Shown: positions 10,177 to 20,943, counted from the first letter of the stretch. The stretch is DNA of 64,000 bases from Gammaproteobacteria bacterium (GCA_018815245.1 JAHIXK010000005.1:124001-188000); one strand, 5' to 3'. Notes: a model not told the origin generated them from the letters alone. Numbers and translations: made by a program.

Positions 10177-10262
10177 AAATGGCACGGGTTTTCCGCTGTC
10201 CTTGCTGTTTTGCAAAAGGTTTGAAAGGTTCACACTGTAAGCAAGTGAAAAAGGAATCAAAA

Positions 10263-10907
10263 ATGACCCGCCGCGTGTTTACCCTGTTGCCTGTTGCGTT
10301 GGCCCTTGGCTTGTTGGCTGCCTGCAACCCCCGAACCAGCCTGAACCACGAGAATTTGCTCAAGGGTGCGCGGGCCGAAACGTTCATATTGAACCACGGG
10401 GCACTGTGCGCCCGCTTGCCCAGTCCAGAGGCGATCGACCAGTATTCGCGCGATGCGGTACCCGCCAACAGTGCGGTGGCTCGCGATGTAAGGGCCTGGG
10501 ACTTGTCTGGTCTGCTGGACATTATGCAAACACGCGATGGCCGCTGGGTCATCATGCCTTCCCAGGGGTTGAAAAAACTGGAGGGTGTGCACTTCCGGCA
10601 AGGCCCTCAGGGCGACAATGAAGCCCTGTGTTTCGGGCGGTTGTGGGTTGAAAAAACGGTGGATTATCTTCAGAACAAACCGTTTGGTCTGGACGACGCG
10701 GTGTCCGCCCGGTTTGAGGCCACATTGAAAGACGCCCACATGCTGAATTACTTCAAGAACCTGAAAGTGGAGTCGTTTGACCCCAGCGTGTTTACATTGA
10801 GTTCAGGCACGGCTGTGGCGGGCACGCTGCAGCCCACGTTTGTAATTGAAATGGCGCTTCGCCCCACCAACACCGGTTGGTACTTGGCCAAGAACGGGGC
10901 GCAGTGA
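10263..10907 (+). CDS. Putative lipoprotein, function unknown
   Basis: 214 residues from the ATG at 10263, preceded by AAAAAGGAA. The frame is open from 10173, but the upstream codons lack a ribosome-binding site and would bury the signal peptide. The start MTRRVFTLLPVALAL followed by GLLAAC is a lipoprotein signal with lipobox; Cys would be the lipidated residue. The mature part has two further cysteines and no domain I recognise. It is the last plus-strand gene of the T6SS run. Length and sequence do not match TssJ. A role in the T6SS or with the caspase-like neighbour is only positional inference. Confidence 0.75.
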   Translation: MTRRVFTLLPVALALGLLAACNPRTSLNHENLLKGARAETFILNHGALCARLPSPEAIDQYSRDAVPANSAVARDVRAWDLSGLLDIMQTRDGRWVIMPSQGLKKLEGVHFRQGPQGDNEALCFGRLWVEKTVDYLQNKPFGLDDAVSARFEATLKDAHMLNYFKNLKVESFDPSVFTLSSGTAVAGTLQPTFVIEMALRPTNTGWYLAKNGAQ

Positions 10908-10952
10908 ATTTGTGCTGTGGCTCAGGCATAATTTCTGTGTGAATGCATTCAT

Positions 10953-11423
10953 GTGGGAATATCCGATTTGAGCCGAAGTAAAAACAGAAACCCCGAACCC
11001 GCCAAAACCCCCAACGGCAAAACTGATTTTTCAGCACCGGGTGCGAAGGTGCGCATCGACAAGTGGTTGTGGGCGGCGCGTTTTTTCAAAACCCGTTCGC
11101 TGGCCACCGAGGAAGTGGAAGGCGGTAAGGTGAAGTGCAACGACGAGCGTGTGAAGCCGGCCTATGGCGTGCAGGTGGGTGATGTGCTGACTGTGCCTGT
11201 GGGTTGGGACGACATGGTGTTGGTGGTGAAAGGCTTGGGCGACAAGCGGGGCAGCGCCACCATTGCGCAAGGCCTGTACAAGGAAACCATGGAAAGCGCA
11301 AAGAAGCGGGCGGAACGCGCAGTCAACCGAAAACTGATGAAAGACCCTGCGCTGGAAATCAAGGCGCGGCCCACGAAGCGTGATCGCCGCGTGATGGACG
11401 ATTTCAAGTGGCGCGACGAATAG
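10953..11423 (+). CDS. hslR: S4-domain RNA-binding protein, Hsp15-like
   Basis: 156 residues from a GTG start. After a basic N-terminal tail comes a clear S4 domain, VRIDKWLWAARFFKTRSLA through GGKVKCNDERVKP, then a Lys/Arg-rich C-terminal extension. This is the architecture of heat-shock protein 15, which by family knowledge binds free 50S subunits carrying stalled peptidyl-tRNA and helps release the chain. It stands between the T6SS cluster and a minus-strand block and appears to be a single gene. The N-terminal tail is longer than in E. coli Hsp15, so a later start cannot be ruled out. Confidence 0.85.
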   Translation: MGISDLSRSKNRNPEPAKTPNGKTDFSAPGAKVRIDKWLWAARFFKTRSLATEEVEGGKVKCNDERVKPAYGVQVGDVLTVPVGWDDMVLVVKGLGDKRGSATIAQGLYKETMESAKKRAERAVNRKLMKDPALEIKARPTKRDRRVMDDFKWRDE

Positions 11424-11446
11424 TTTTCCTGTGCTGTGTGCGGGCT

Positions 11447-11935
11447 TTAAACTTTCTCGGCCAGTGACTTTTCAATGAGCGCATGCAGCGCTGCGAAGTC
11501 GGGTTCGCCTACATAAGTTTTGATGATCTCGCCCTTGCGGTTGACGACATAGGTGGTGGGCGTAATTTTCACGTCGTCAAAGGCTTTGGCAATGCTGCCT
11601 GACACATCAAGCGCCACATCAAATGGCAGTTGCCGGGTTTCGGCAAAATTCACCACGTAGTCGGGCCGATCATAGCTCATGGCCACGGCGATCGTTCTAA
11701 ATCCCTGGTCTTTGAACTTGTTGTGCGTGTCGACAATGTCGGGCATTTCTTTCACGCAAGTGGCACAGCTGGTGGCCCAGAAGTTCACCAGCATGACCTG
11801 CCCTTGGTAATCGGCAGGCGTAATGGTGTGACCCTTGATGGTGGTGTAATCCACCTGCGGTGCCTTGTCGCCCCCGCAGGCAGCCAGCAGGCCTGCCAAT
11901 GCAAGGGTTGAACACAGGGAAAGAAATTTCTTCAT
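11447..11935 (-). CDS. TlpA/ResA-like thioredoxin lipoprotein
   Basis: 162 residues. Signal peptide with lipobox LAGLLAAC (Cys20), then an AhpC/TSA-Redoxin-type thioredoxin fold with the active-site motif NFWATSCATC (Cys57 and Cys60) and a cis-proline segment ITPTTYVV. It is likely membrane-anchored and faces the periplasm, acting as a thiol-disulfide reductant, for instance in cytochrome c maturation or oxidase assembly. It lies 6 nt downstream of the BON-domain gene on the minus strand and is probably the last gene of that operon. Confidence 0.88.
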   Translation of the reverse strand: MKKFLSLCSTLALAGLLAACGGDKAPQVDYTTIKGHTITPADYQGQVMLVNFWATSCATCVKEMPDIVDTHNKFKDQGFRTIAVAMSYDRPDYVVNFAETRQLPFDVALDVSGSIAKAFDDVKITPTTYVVNRKGEIIKTYVGEPDFAALHALIEKSLAEKV

Positions 11936-11941
11936 GGTGTT

Positions 11942-13802
<1,861 letters not shown>

Positions 13803-13804
<2 letters not shown>

Positions 13805-14732
13805 GCAGAAAGCCGGTGAAGTGGATGGGGTGAAGGATTCTTTGAATTCTGAGGCAAGGGCTGAATCGAGGCGCGAACCTTCACTCTATGTGGTGGCAAC
13901 CCCCATCGGCAACATGGGTGATCTAAGCTTGCGTGCTCGCGCTGTGCTGGAACAGGTGGACCGAATTGCTGCCGAGGACACTCGCAACACAGCCCGCATG
14001 CTGGATGCCTTGGGGATCAAGAAGCCACTGATGGCTCACCACGCCCACAATGAACGCGAGAGCGCACAAGGTGTGCTGGCTTGCCTGCAACGCGGTGAAT
14101 CGGTTGCGTTGGTGAGCGATGCGGGCACCCCTGCGGTGTCTGATCCGGGTGCGGTGGTGGTGCGTTGCGTGGCCGAGGCCGGGTTCAAGGTGGTGCCGGT
14201 TCCAGGTGCCAGCAGTGTGTTGGCGGTGGTGGCAGCCAGTGGGCTGGTGGATGGTGCTTTTACTTTTCGCGGTTTTCTGCCTGCCAAGGGCAAAGGCCGT
14301 GTTGATGCATTGAAAAGCTGGCTTGCCTGTTCTGAACCCCAGGTGGTGTTTGAAGCGCCCCACCGCGTGATGCAATTGGTGGATGACCTTGAGGCCTTGG
14401 GTGCGGGTAATCGCGACATATGTGCCGGGCGGGAGCTGACCAAGCAGTTTGAGACTTTTTACCGGGGCACGGGCGATGTGGTGTTTGCGCAGGTGCGGCA
14501 AGACGCCAATGCCGAGCGCGGTGAGTGGGCGTGGGTGATCGGGGGCAGTGCTGTTTCAGAAAGCGACGCTGAAACCGCCCAAGCCAATGCTGACCTGGAC
14601 ACCTTGCTTGGGTTGTTGTTGGCCGAACTGCCTTTGAAAACAGCTGTGGCGGTGGTGGTGAAGGCCACTGGTTTGGCCAAGAACACGGTGTATGACAGGG
14701 CTTTGGCGTTGAAAAGTGCTGGCGATTCTTGA
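13803..14732 (+). CDS. rsmI: 16S rRNA (cytidine1402-2'-O)-methyltransferase RsmI
   Basis: 309 residues from ATG 13803; an upstream in-frame ATG at 13761 is also possible. Core signatures are LYVVATPIGNMGDLSLRA, AAEDTRNTARML, LVSDAGTPAVSDPG and VPVPGASSVLAVVAASG, characteristic of the tetrapyrrole-methylase fold of RsmI. It methylates the ribose of C1402 in 16S rRNA using SAM. Roughly 34 residues precede the first conserved strand, more than in most homologues. The gene is divergent from yraN and followed by a gene-free stretch of 536 bp. Confidence 0.93.
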
Positions 14733-14765
14733 GCTGAAGTGGCTTGTTGTGCGCTGATGATTGTT

Positions 14766-14970
14766 TTCAGCCAACTCGTCGGGGTTGCCTGATTCCGCAC
14801 TGAAAACCGCTGTATCCCTTTTTGAATCAACGCATTCAATTCACCCAAGCCCGACAAAACAGAAGGTCGGGTCTTGGGTGTCGCCTGCAGGCGAGCATTG
14901 AAGCCTTGATTCAAACGGGGCGGTTTTCTTAAAGTGCAGACCAGGCAAACCCTCTGCCGAGTTGGCTGAA
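14766..14970. repeat. Giant palindrome 1 (205 bp)
   Basis: The two halves pair from end to end. Perfect blocks: 14766-14778 with 14958-14970 (13 bp, TTCAGCCAACTCG); 14782-14791 with 14942-14952 (10 bp, one bulged A); 14797-14801 with 14933-14937; 14802-14809 with 14921-14928 (GAAAACCG); 14821-14830 with 14906-14915 (TTTGAATCAA); 14835-14840 with 14897-14902; tip hairpin 14842-14855 with 14866-14880 (14 bp, one bulge, 10-nt loop). A 14-bp perfect palindrome TCGCCTGCAGGCGA (14881-14894) sits on the descending arm. Some 66 bp are paired by eye. The arms share AAGAAAACC and TTTGAAT elements with palindrome 2. Confidence 0.85.
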
Positions 14971-15152
14971 TCGGCAGCGATGTTCCAATCGTCTCGCCTT
15001 CAAGAAAACCTGCCCGTTTGAATTCACACGTCACGGTCGGCCGTAGGTCGGCACCGATGCGCGGCCATCTATTTTGCCGCGATCGGTGAGTCAGTGTGAA
15101 CTTCAAAAAGGGAAATACAGGTTTTCAGGCAAGCGATTGGAACTCATGCCGA
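14971..15152. repeat. Giant palindrome 2 (182 bp)
   Basis: Begins at the base after palindrome 1 ends. Paired blocks: 14971-14976 with 15147-15152 (TCGGCA/TGCCGA); 14982-14991 with 15134-15143 (GTTCCAATCG); 15004-15012 with 15118-15126 (GAAAACCTG); 15017-15029 with 15094-15107 (TTTGAATTCACAC, one bulged C); tip hairpin 15052-15065 with 15076-15088 (13 bp, CACCGAT opening, 10-nt loop). About 51 bp are paired by eye. The left arm (14969-15055) recurs at 59203-59290. There is no T-run at the tip or base, so it is not a simple terminator. Confidence 0.85.
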
Positions 15153-15203
15153 ATGGGCATTACAACGGACTGCAAGTGGTTGGAAGGGGCGCCGACTGAG
15201 CGT

Positions 15204-15244
15204 AAAAAAAAGCACATCAACCCAAGGTCGACATGCTTTTTTTT
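15204..15244. terminator. Bidirectional T-run hairpin downstream of dksA
   Basis: Eight A then GCA (15204-15214) pairs with TGC then eight T (15234-15244), an 11-bp stem around a 19-nt loop. It lies 25 nt past the dksA stop, and the symmetric A/T runs let it work for dksA on the minus strand and for anything transcribed out of rsmI on the plus strand. The stem is AT-rich, so its strength is uncertain. Confidence 0.55.
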
Positions 15245-15268
15245 GCACTGCAGCGAAAATAAAAAGGT

Positions 15269-15694
15269 TTAATCCCCGTACATGCGCTGCTTCAGTTCAC
15301 GGCGTTGCTGGGCTTCCAGCGACAGTGTGGCTGTTGGGCGGGCCAGCAAACGGGCCACGCCAATGGGGTCGCCTGTTTCTTCACACCAGCCGTACTCGCC
15401 GGCATCAATTTTTTGAATCGATTGCTGAATTTTCTTCAGGAGCTTGCGCTCGCGATCTCGGGTGCGAAGTTCAAGTGCGTGCTCTTCTTCAATTGTTGCG
15501 CGGTCCGCGGGGTCAGGAACCACCACGGTTTCGCGAAGGTGTTCGGTGGTTTCGCCTGCGTTGGCGAGCAGTTCTTTTTCCATTTCCTGCAAGCGTTGGC
15601 GGAAAAAGGCAAGCTGCACCTCGTTCATGTAATCGTCTTCTTTCATCGCGAGCAATTGCTTCTCAGTGATGATTGCCGTCTTTTCAGTGGTCAT
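15269..15694 (-). CDS. dksA: RNA polymerase-binding transcription factor DksA
   Basis: 141 residues. It has an N-terminal coiled coil (FFRQRLQEMEKELLAN), then the DPADRATIEEEHALELR tip that carries the two aspartate-region residues needed for action in the RNA polymerase secondary channel, and the C-terminal YGWCEETGDPIGVARL fold. DksA acts with ppGpp to reset rRNA and amino-acid promoters. Only one of the four zinc-finger cysteines of E. coli DksA remains (WCEETG; the others are Thr, Ser and Ala), a variant known in other proteobacteria. It stands alone between the palindromic interval and a CobW gene. Confidence 0.94.
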   Translation of the reverse strand: MTTEKTAIITEKQLLAMKEDDYMNEVQLAFFRQRLQEMEKELLANAGETTEHLRETVVVPDPADRATIEEEHALELRTRDRERKLLKKIQQSIQKIDAGEYGWCEETGDPIGVARLLARPTATLSLEAQQRRELKQRMYGD

Positions 15695-15729
15695 AGCACA
15701 GCCTCTAGTCCTTTGGTTTTTTATTGACT

Positions 15730-15743
15730 ATATACCAGTATAT
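15730..15743. promoter_or_regulatory. AT-rich palindrome upstream of dksA
   Basis: ATATAC-CA-GTATAT, a 14-bp near-perfect palindrome 36-49 nt upstream of the dksA start. Read on the minus strand it contains TATACT, a plausible -10 element, though no convincing -35 is seen at the right distance. It may be the dksA promoter core or an overlapping operator. Weak evidence. Confidence 0.3.
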
Positions 15744-15746
15744 CCG

Positions 15747-16736
15747 CTATCGGGCTAGACAGAGCTCTAACCCTTGGGTGATAAATTCCTTGGGGAGTTT
15801 ACGCCCAATAAACACGATTTTGCTTTCTTTCTTCTCGGCACTGTCCCATTTTCTACCCCAGTCCAGGCCCATCAGCATGTGAACACCCTGAAACAGGGCG
15901 CGACGGTCGCTGGCCTTGATGTTCAAGATGCCTTTATAGCGCAACATGTCGGGCCCGTAAACCTGGGTGACCGAGCCCATGAATTCTTCGAATTTTTGCC
16001 CGTCAAATGGCTTGGTGCTTTTGAACACAAAGCTTTGAATTTCATCGTTGTGGGTGTGTTTGTCTTCGTCCAGAAAGTCGGGCGCAATGTCCAGAATGGA
16101 GTTCAGGTTGAAGCCGCGCACGTCCAGCAGTTTGTCGATGGGGGCCACGCCAAATTCAGAAATCATCATTTCAGCGCGTGCATTCATTTTAACCAGCCGA
16201 CGTTTCAAGGCGATGACTTCATCTTCGGCGCACAGGTCAGTTTTGGACAACAAAATGCGGTCGGCGAAACCCACCTGTTGTTGAATTTCCCGGTGTTCGT
16301 CGAGCTGCTGCATGCCGTGCTTGGCATCGACCACGGTAATGACGGCATCCAGAATGAAACTTTCAGCCACCAGGTCGTCTACGAAAAAGGTTTGTGCCAC
16401 GGGGCCGGGGTCGGCCATGCCAGTGGTTTCAATCACCACGCGGTCGAACTTGATGGTGCCAGCCAGGCGTTTGGCTGCCATTTCGCCCAGAATGCGCACC
16501 AGGTCGCCACGCACTGTGCAGCACAGGCAGCCGTTGTTCATTTCGACAATGTTTTCCTGTTCGTTTTGCATCAACAGGTCGTTGTCGACCCCTTCTTCGC
16601 CAAACTCGTTTTCAATCACGGCGATTTTCATGCCATGATTTTCTTTGAGAATCCGGTTCAACAAGGTGGTTTTTCCACTGCCCAGAAAGCCGGTAAGAAT
16701 GGTGACTGGGATCATGTTGTGGGCTGCTTTGTTCAT
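15747..16736 (-). CDS. CobW/COG0523 family metal-chaperone GTPase
   Basis: 329 residues; the start could also be Met8 (MIPVTILTGFLGSGKTTLL). The Walker A motif GFLGSGKT, switch-region IENEFGEEGVDNDLL, the metal-binding CLCC motif (residues 70-73, NNGCLCCTVRGDL), the LLSKTDL guanine-specificity segment and a C-terminal CobW_C domain (MLRYKGILNI) are all present. The family uses GTP hydrolysis to deliver zinc or other metals to client enzymes. No Zur box or client gene is evident nearby, so the metal cannot be named. It may be co-transcribed with the MBL-fold gene upstream. Confidence 0.88.
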   Translation of the reverse strand: MNKAAHNMIPVTILTGFLGSGKTTLLNRILKENHGMKIAVIENEFGEEGVDNDLLMQNEQENIVEMNNGCLCCTVRGDLVRILGEMAAKRLAGTIKFDRVVIETTGMADPGPVAQTFFVDDLVAESFILDAVITVVDAKHGMQQLDEHREIQQQVGFADRILLSKTDLCAEDEVIALKRRLVKMNARAEMMISEFGVAPIDKLLDVRGFNLNSILDIAPDFLDEDKHTHNDEIQSFVFKSTKPFDGQKFEEFMGSVTQVYGPDMLRYKGILNIKASDRRALFQGVHMLMGLDWGRKWDSAEKKESKIVFIGRKLPKEFITQGLELCLAR

Positions 16737-16812
16737 GGTGCTGTGTGTTGCAAAAATTGTGTCAACTGTGGAAATGGGGTTGCTTGTGCAAATTTAAAGG
16801 GTCAGCTTGTGA

Positions 16813-17835
16813 TTAAACAGCCTGAAAAGTCCATACGCCTTCAACTGCAACTCGCTTTACCAAGTCTTTGTACCACAGGTAATGCAGGTGGGCGATGGCT
16901 TCGCCCATGGCAAAGCTCATTTGGTGCCCGTCCATCTCCCGTCTGAACAGCACGCTGATCGCCTGGCGCGCGGTAAGCGGCTTTTCTTTCAGGGCTTCAA
17001 GCAGTTCATTCAAACGGTGTTCGTGGTGGCGCAGCAGTTGGGCGCAGCGGTCGTGCACGCCTTTGAAGGGCACGCCATGCGATGGCAGCACGGTGAGGCT
17101 GTCGGGCAACTGGGCCATGCTTTGCACGGATTGCAAAAACAGAAGCAGTGGGTTGCCTTCGGGCTCAATACCGTACACGCTCACGTTCGTGGAGATGGTG
17201 GGCAGCAACATGTCGCCACTGATCATGAGGTTCAAGCTATTGCACACCAGGCTGATGTGTTCGGGGCTGTGCCCAAAACCGGCGTGGCAACGCCACAGGT
17301 GGCCGGCAATCCCGATTTCGTCGCCATGCTGAATTCGCTGGTAGTTCAGGGGCGGTTCGGGTACGAGCCGTGAAAACATGCCGCCACGTGCTTCCAGTGT
17401 TTCGTCGGCCTTTTTTTCGTTCACCAAACCGTGGCTGGCCATGAAGGTGCCCAAAGTGTTGCCGTCAAAGCCGGGAAGGTTGGCGCACAGGCCACGCGCC
17501 ATGAAGTATTCACTGGTGGACATGTGCACGTGCACGCCGTGGCGGCGGGCCAAGGGGCCGGCCATGCCAATGTGGTCGGGGTGGGCGTGGGTGCAAATAA
17601 TGCGGCCCAGTGGTTTGCGCACAAACAGGGTTTTTTCGATGTCTTCCCACATGGCGGCCACGTCGGGCAGGCCTGCGCCGCAGTCCACCAAGGTGTACTG
17701 GTTTTCTTCCTCAATCAGCCACACATTGATGTGGTCGAGTGCAAAGGGCAGTGGCAAACGCAGCCAAAGCACGCCCGGTGCAACGGGGGTTGGCTGGCCC
17801 AAAACGGGCGGTTCAAACAAACGTTCAATTCCCAT
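16813..17835 (-). CDS. Metallo-beta-lactamase fold hydrolase
   Basis: 340 residues. The MBL metal motif is ICTHAHPDHIG (His83, His85, Asp87, His88), with further ligands in CHAGFGHSPEHIS and LVDCGAGL. A C-terminal helical domain (ARQAISVLFRREMDGHQMSFAMGEAIAHLHYL) is of the winged-helix type that follows MBL domains in a broad group of thioesterase/glyoxalase-II-like hydrolases. It is divergent from ivd with 94 bp between starts, so a role linked to acyl-CoA metabolism (thioester hydrolysis) is plausible but inferred. Confidence 0.83.
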   Translation of the reverse strand: MGIERLFEPPVLGQPTPVAPGVLWLRLPLPFALDHINVWLIEEENQYTLVDCGAGLPDVAAMWEDIEKTLFVRKPLGRIICTHAHPDHIGMAGPLARRHGVHVHMSTSEYFMARGLCANLPGFDGNTLGTFMASHGLVNEKKADETLEARGGMFSRLVPEPPLNYQRIQHGDEIGIAGHLWRCHAGFGHSPEHISLVCNSLNLMISGDMLLPTISTNVSVYGIEPEGNPLLLFLQSVQSMAQLPDSLTVLPSHGVPFKGVHDRCAQLLRHHEHRLNELLEALKEKPLTARQAISVLFRREMDGHQMSFAMGEAIAHLHYLWYKDLVKRVAVEGVWTFQAV

Positions 17836-17929
17836 GATGTTTCTGGTGACTTTTCAGTCATTTGTGTGGGTGAAGGGCCTGATTGTAGGGCATCATTTCA
17901 AAAAAACATAACTTCTGCGGAGACTTTAC

Positions 17930-19114
17930 ATGTTGAATTTGCCCGGGCTTCAGTTTGATCTTGGAGAGGACATCGACGCCTTGCGTGATGCGGTACAAAC
18001 TTTCGCGCAAGCGGAAATTGCCCCTTTGGCAGCAGAAATGGACAAAACCGACCAATTTCCCATGCATTTGTGGCGAAAAATGGGCGATATGGGTTTGTTG
18101 GGTTTGACCGTTGAGGAAGAGCTTGGCGGCAGTGGCATGGGTTATTTGGCCCACATGGTGGCCATGGAAGAAATTTCACGCGCCAGCGCCTCGGTGGCGC
18201 TGAGCTACGGCGCCCATTCCAACCTGTGCGTGAACCAGATACGCCGCAACGGCACCGATTTCCAGCGCAACACCTTTTTGCCCAAGCTGATTTCTGGCGA
18301 GCACATTGGTGCCTTGGCCATGAGTGAACCCGGAGCGGGTTCAGACGTGGTCAGCATGCAGCTTCGTGCCGACAAAAAGGGCGACAAGTACGTGCTGAAC
18401 GGCAACAAGATGTGGATTACCAACGGGCCCGATGCCGATGTGTTGGTGGTCTACGCCAAAACCGATTTGGCCGCCGGGCCGCATGGAATTACGGCTTTTC
18501 TGATTGAAAAAGGCTTCAAGGGTTTTTCCATTGCGCAAAAGCTGGACAAGCTGGGCATGCGTGGCAGCCACACGGGCGAATTGGTGTTCGAGGATTGCGA
18601 AGTGCCCGAAACCCATGTGTTGGGCAAGGTTGGGCGTGGTGTGAATGTGCTGATGAGCGGGCTTGATTTCGAACGCGCAGTGCTTTCTGGTGGTCCGCTT
18701 GGCATTATGGCGGCGGCCATGGATGTGGTGGTGCCTTATGTGCATGACCGCAAGCAGTTTGGCCAAAGCATTGGTGAATTTCAGTTAATTCAGGGCAAGC
18801 TGGCTGACATGTACTCCACCATGATGGCCACCCGCGCTTACGTGTACCAGGTGGGCAAGGCCTGTGACAAGGCCACGCCTGAAACGGTGCGCAAGCTGCG
18901 CAAAGATTGTGCCGGTGCTATTCTGTATTCAGCTGAAAAAGCAACCTGGATGGCGGGCGAGTCCATTCAAATTCTGGGTGGCAATGGTTACATCAATGAA
19001 TACCCGTGTGGCCGCTTGTGGCGCGATGCCAAGCTGTACGAAATTGGTGCGGGTACCAGCGAAATTCGCCGCATGCTGATTGGCCGGGAATTGTTTGCGG
19101 AAACCATGTCATGA
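17930..19114 (+). CDS. liuA: Isovaleryl-CoA dehydrogenase
   Basis: 394 residues, an acyl-CoA dehydrogenase with [15 protein letters not shown] near residue 90 and the [14 protein letters not shown] flavin-binding signature, and the C-terminal [13 protein letters not shown] then [24 protein letters not shown], typical of IVD enzymes. It oxidises isovaleryl-CoA to 3-methylcrotonyl-CoA, passing electrons to ETF. The RBS GCGGAGA lies a few nt upstream. The next steps (MCC, hydratase, HMG-CoA lyase) are encoded 9.6 kb downstream. Its stop overlaps aceK (ATGA). Confidence 0.95.
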   Translation: MLNLPGLQFDLGEDIDALRDAVQTFAQAEIAPLAAEMDKTDQFPMHLWRKMGDMGLLGLTVEEELGGSGMGYLAHMVAMEEISRASASVALSYGAHSNLCVNQIRRNGTDFQRNTFLPKLISGEHIGALAMSEPGAGSDVVSMQLRADKKGDKYVLNGNKMWITNGPDADVLVVYAKTDLAAGPHGITAFLIEKGFKGFSIAQKLDKLGMRGSHTGELVFEDCEVPETHVLGKVGRGVNVLMSGLDFERAVLSGGPLGIMAAAMDVVVPYVHDRKQFGQSIGEFQLIQGKLADMYSTMMATRAYVYQVGKACDKATPETVRKLRKDCAGAILYSAEKATWMAGESIQILGGNGYINEYPCGRLWRDAKLYEIGAGTSEIRRMLIGRELFAETMS

Positions 19115-20943
19115 GTAGCCTGCCCCTGGACCTGAAAACCCTCGAAGAGGATTTTGGTGAACTGAGTGAAACCAGTCACCTGAGTGAAGACGAGGAGCGT
19201 GAACTTTCCAAAAAAGTGGCCTCCGACATTCTGGCGGGGTTTGACAAGCACTACCGCTTGTTTCGCTATTGCGCCCAGCAAACCAAAAAGCTGTTTGAGG
19301 AAGGCGACTGGCATTTGATCCAGCAACTGGCCCGCGACCGTATTGATTTTTACGACGAGCGTGTAAAAGAGGCGGTGGACTTGCTGCGTCGCAATTATGG
19401 CTCGCTGTTGATGAGCGAATCGGTGTGGGCCAAGATCAAGACCCGCTATGTGACGTACCTTGTGGACCACAAACAACCTGAACTTGCGGAAACATTTTTC
19501 AATTCAGCGGTGACCAAAATTTTGCACCGCGATTATTACCACAACCGTTTTTTGTTTGTGCGCCCGGCTGTAAGCACGGACTACGTAGAAAGCGACCCGC
19601 CTTCCTATCGCAGCTATTACCCGGCGAACCCCAAAAGCGGTGGTTTGCGCAAAACCTTGAAACGCTTGGTGCGCGACTTTTCGTTGAACGTTGCATTCGT
19701 GGATCTGGAGCGTGACCTGCGCTACGTGGTACATGCCGCGCGGCAGGTGATGCCGCGGCCGATCAAGGTAGACCCAGACTGTCAGATCCAGGTGCTTTCA
19801 AGTCTGTTTTTCCGCAACAAGGGTGCGTACATTATTGGCAAGTTCATTAATGCGAACATGCCGCAGCCTTTTGCCATTCCCATTCTTCGGGATTCGTCGG
19901 GCAAGTTGTACATCGACACGGTGCTGTTCAACGTGCAGCAAATTGCAACCTTGTTCAGTTTTACGCGGGCGTATTTTTTGGTGGACATGGAAACACCCGG
20001 TGCGTATGTGCAGTTTTTGCGCACGCTGTTGCCCAACAAACCCAAGGCCGAGATGTACACCATGCTGGGTTTGCACAAGCAGGGCAAAACCCTGTTCTAC
20101 CGCGACTTCCTGCATCACCTGAAGCATTCGCACGACGAGTTTATTGTGGCGCCCGGTATCAAGGGCTTGGTGATGGCGGTGTTTACGCTTCCTTCTTACC
20201 CGTATGTGTTCAAACTGATCAAAGACAAGATCGCGCCGAGCAAGGAAATTGACCGCGCGGGCGTGATGCGCAAGTACCAGTTGGTGAAGGAACACGACCG
20301 CGTGGGCCGCATGGCGGATACTTGGGAATACAGCCATGTGGGTTTGCCGCTGAACCGTTTTTCTCAGGAGCTGGTCGATCATTTGAAGGATACCTGCGAG
20401 AGTTCTTTGACTTTTGAAGACGACACGGTGGTGATCAAGCATGTGTACATTGAGCGCCGAATGACCCCATTGAATATTTACCTGCAGCAGGGAACGGATG
20501 CGGAGGTTGAGCATGGCATTACTGAATACGGCAACGCCATCAAACAGCTTGCGGCGGCCAATATTTTCCCCGGCGACATGCTGTTCAAGAATTTTGGCGT
20601 AACGCGTTTGGGCCGCGTGGTGTTTTACGACTACGACGAAATCGAATACATGACCGATTCCAATTTTCGCCGCATTCCCGAGGCACCCAACCCGGAAGCT
20701 GAAATGTCGGCAGAGCCTTGGTACACGGTCGGCCCAAAAGATGTGTTCCCCGAGGAGTTCGGGCACTTCTTGTTGGGCGACCGACGGGTGCGTAAAGCCT
20801 TTTTGAACCGGCACCGGGATTTGCTGGAATACGAGTTTTGGCAGGAACGAAAAAACCGTATTACGCAGGGGCACATTGAGGATATTTTCCCGTATTCCGA
20901 GGCGGTTCGGTTCACGAACCGGTTTATCAAGAAGGCGAAGTAA
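19111..20943 (+). CDS. aceK: Isocitrate dehydrogenase kinase/phosphatase AceK
   Basis: 610 residues from ATG 19111, which overlaps the ivd stop; the frame opens at 19006 inside ivd, but that extension is spurious. Conserved blocks include [18 protein letters not shown], the ATP-loop region [36 protein letters not shown] and [18 protein letters not shown]. AceK phosphorylates isocitrate dehydrogenase to divert carbon through the glyoxylate shunt and reverses this as needed. No isocitrate lyase or malate synthase gene is in the window. The 3' end overlaps the convergent unknown gene by 17 bp. Confidence 0.95.
   Translation: MSSLPLDLKTLEEDFGELSETSHLSEDEERELSKKVASDILAGFDKHYRLFRYCAQQTKKLFEEGDWHLIQQLARDRIDFYDERVKEAVDLLRRNYGSLLMSESVWAKIKTRYVTYLVDHKQPELAETFFNSAVTKILHRDYYHNRFLFVRPAVSTDYVESDPPSYRSYYPANPKSGGLRKTLKRLVRDFSLNVAFVDLERDLRYVVHAARQVMPRPIKVDPDCQIQVLSSLFFRNKGAYIIGKFINANMPQPFAIPILRDSSGKLYIDTVLFNVQQIATLFSFTRAYFLVDMETPGAYVQFLRTLLPNKPKAEMYTMLGLHKQGKTLFYRDFLHHLKHSHDEFIVAPGIKGLVMAVFTLPSYPYVFKLIKDKIAPSKEIDRAGVMRKYQLVKEHDRVGRMADTWEYSHVGLPLNRFSQELVDHLKDTCESSLTFEDDTVVIKHVYIERRMTPLNIYLQQGTDAEVEHGITEYGNAIKQLAAANIFPGDMLFKNFGVTRLGRVVFYDYDEIEYMTDSNFRRIPEAPNPEAEMSAEPWYTVGPKDVFPEEFGHFLLGDRRVRKAFLNRHRDLLEYEFWQERKNRITQGHIEDIFPYSEAVRFTNRFIKKAK

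Larger units (their letters stand above)
14733..15268. other. Gene-free interval between rsmI and dksA
   Basis: 536 bp with no credible gene on either strand. It holds, in order, two abutting giant palindromes (14766-14970 and 14971-15152) and a T-run hairpin ahead of dksA (15204-15244). The minus-strand open frame across it (to 15106) runs into rsmI antisense and has no family features. I checked it for RNase P RNA, which lies next to rsmI in some proteobacteria, and did not find the conserved GAGGAAAGTCC or ACAGAA elements. Confidence 0.8.

Noticed and set aside
10263-10907. TssJ lipoprotein of the T6SS membrane complex
   Set aside because: The lipoprotein is longer and lacks TssJ-like sequence; TssL and TssM genes are not adjacent.
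14459-15106. 215-codon minus-strand open frame through the palindromes
   Set aside because: It is partly antisense to rsmI, and the rest is generated by the palindromic repeat; no family signature.
14733-15268. RNase P RNA gene next to rsmI
   Set aside because: The conserved GAGGAAAGTCC and ACAGAA elements are absent on both strands. The structure seen is two self-complementary palindromes, not the RNase P layout.
15730-15743. Strong dksA promoter
   Set aside because: Only the -10-like TATACT is present; no -35 at the right distance, so it is listed at low confidence only.
19798-20874. 358-codon minus-strand open frame
   Set aside because: Antisense shadow of aceK, His-rich as expected for the reverse of this codon usage.
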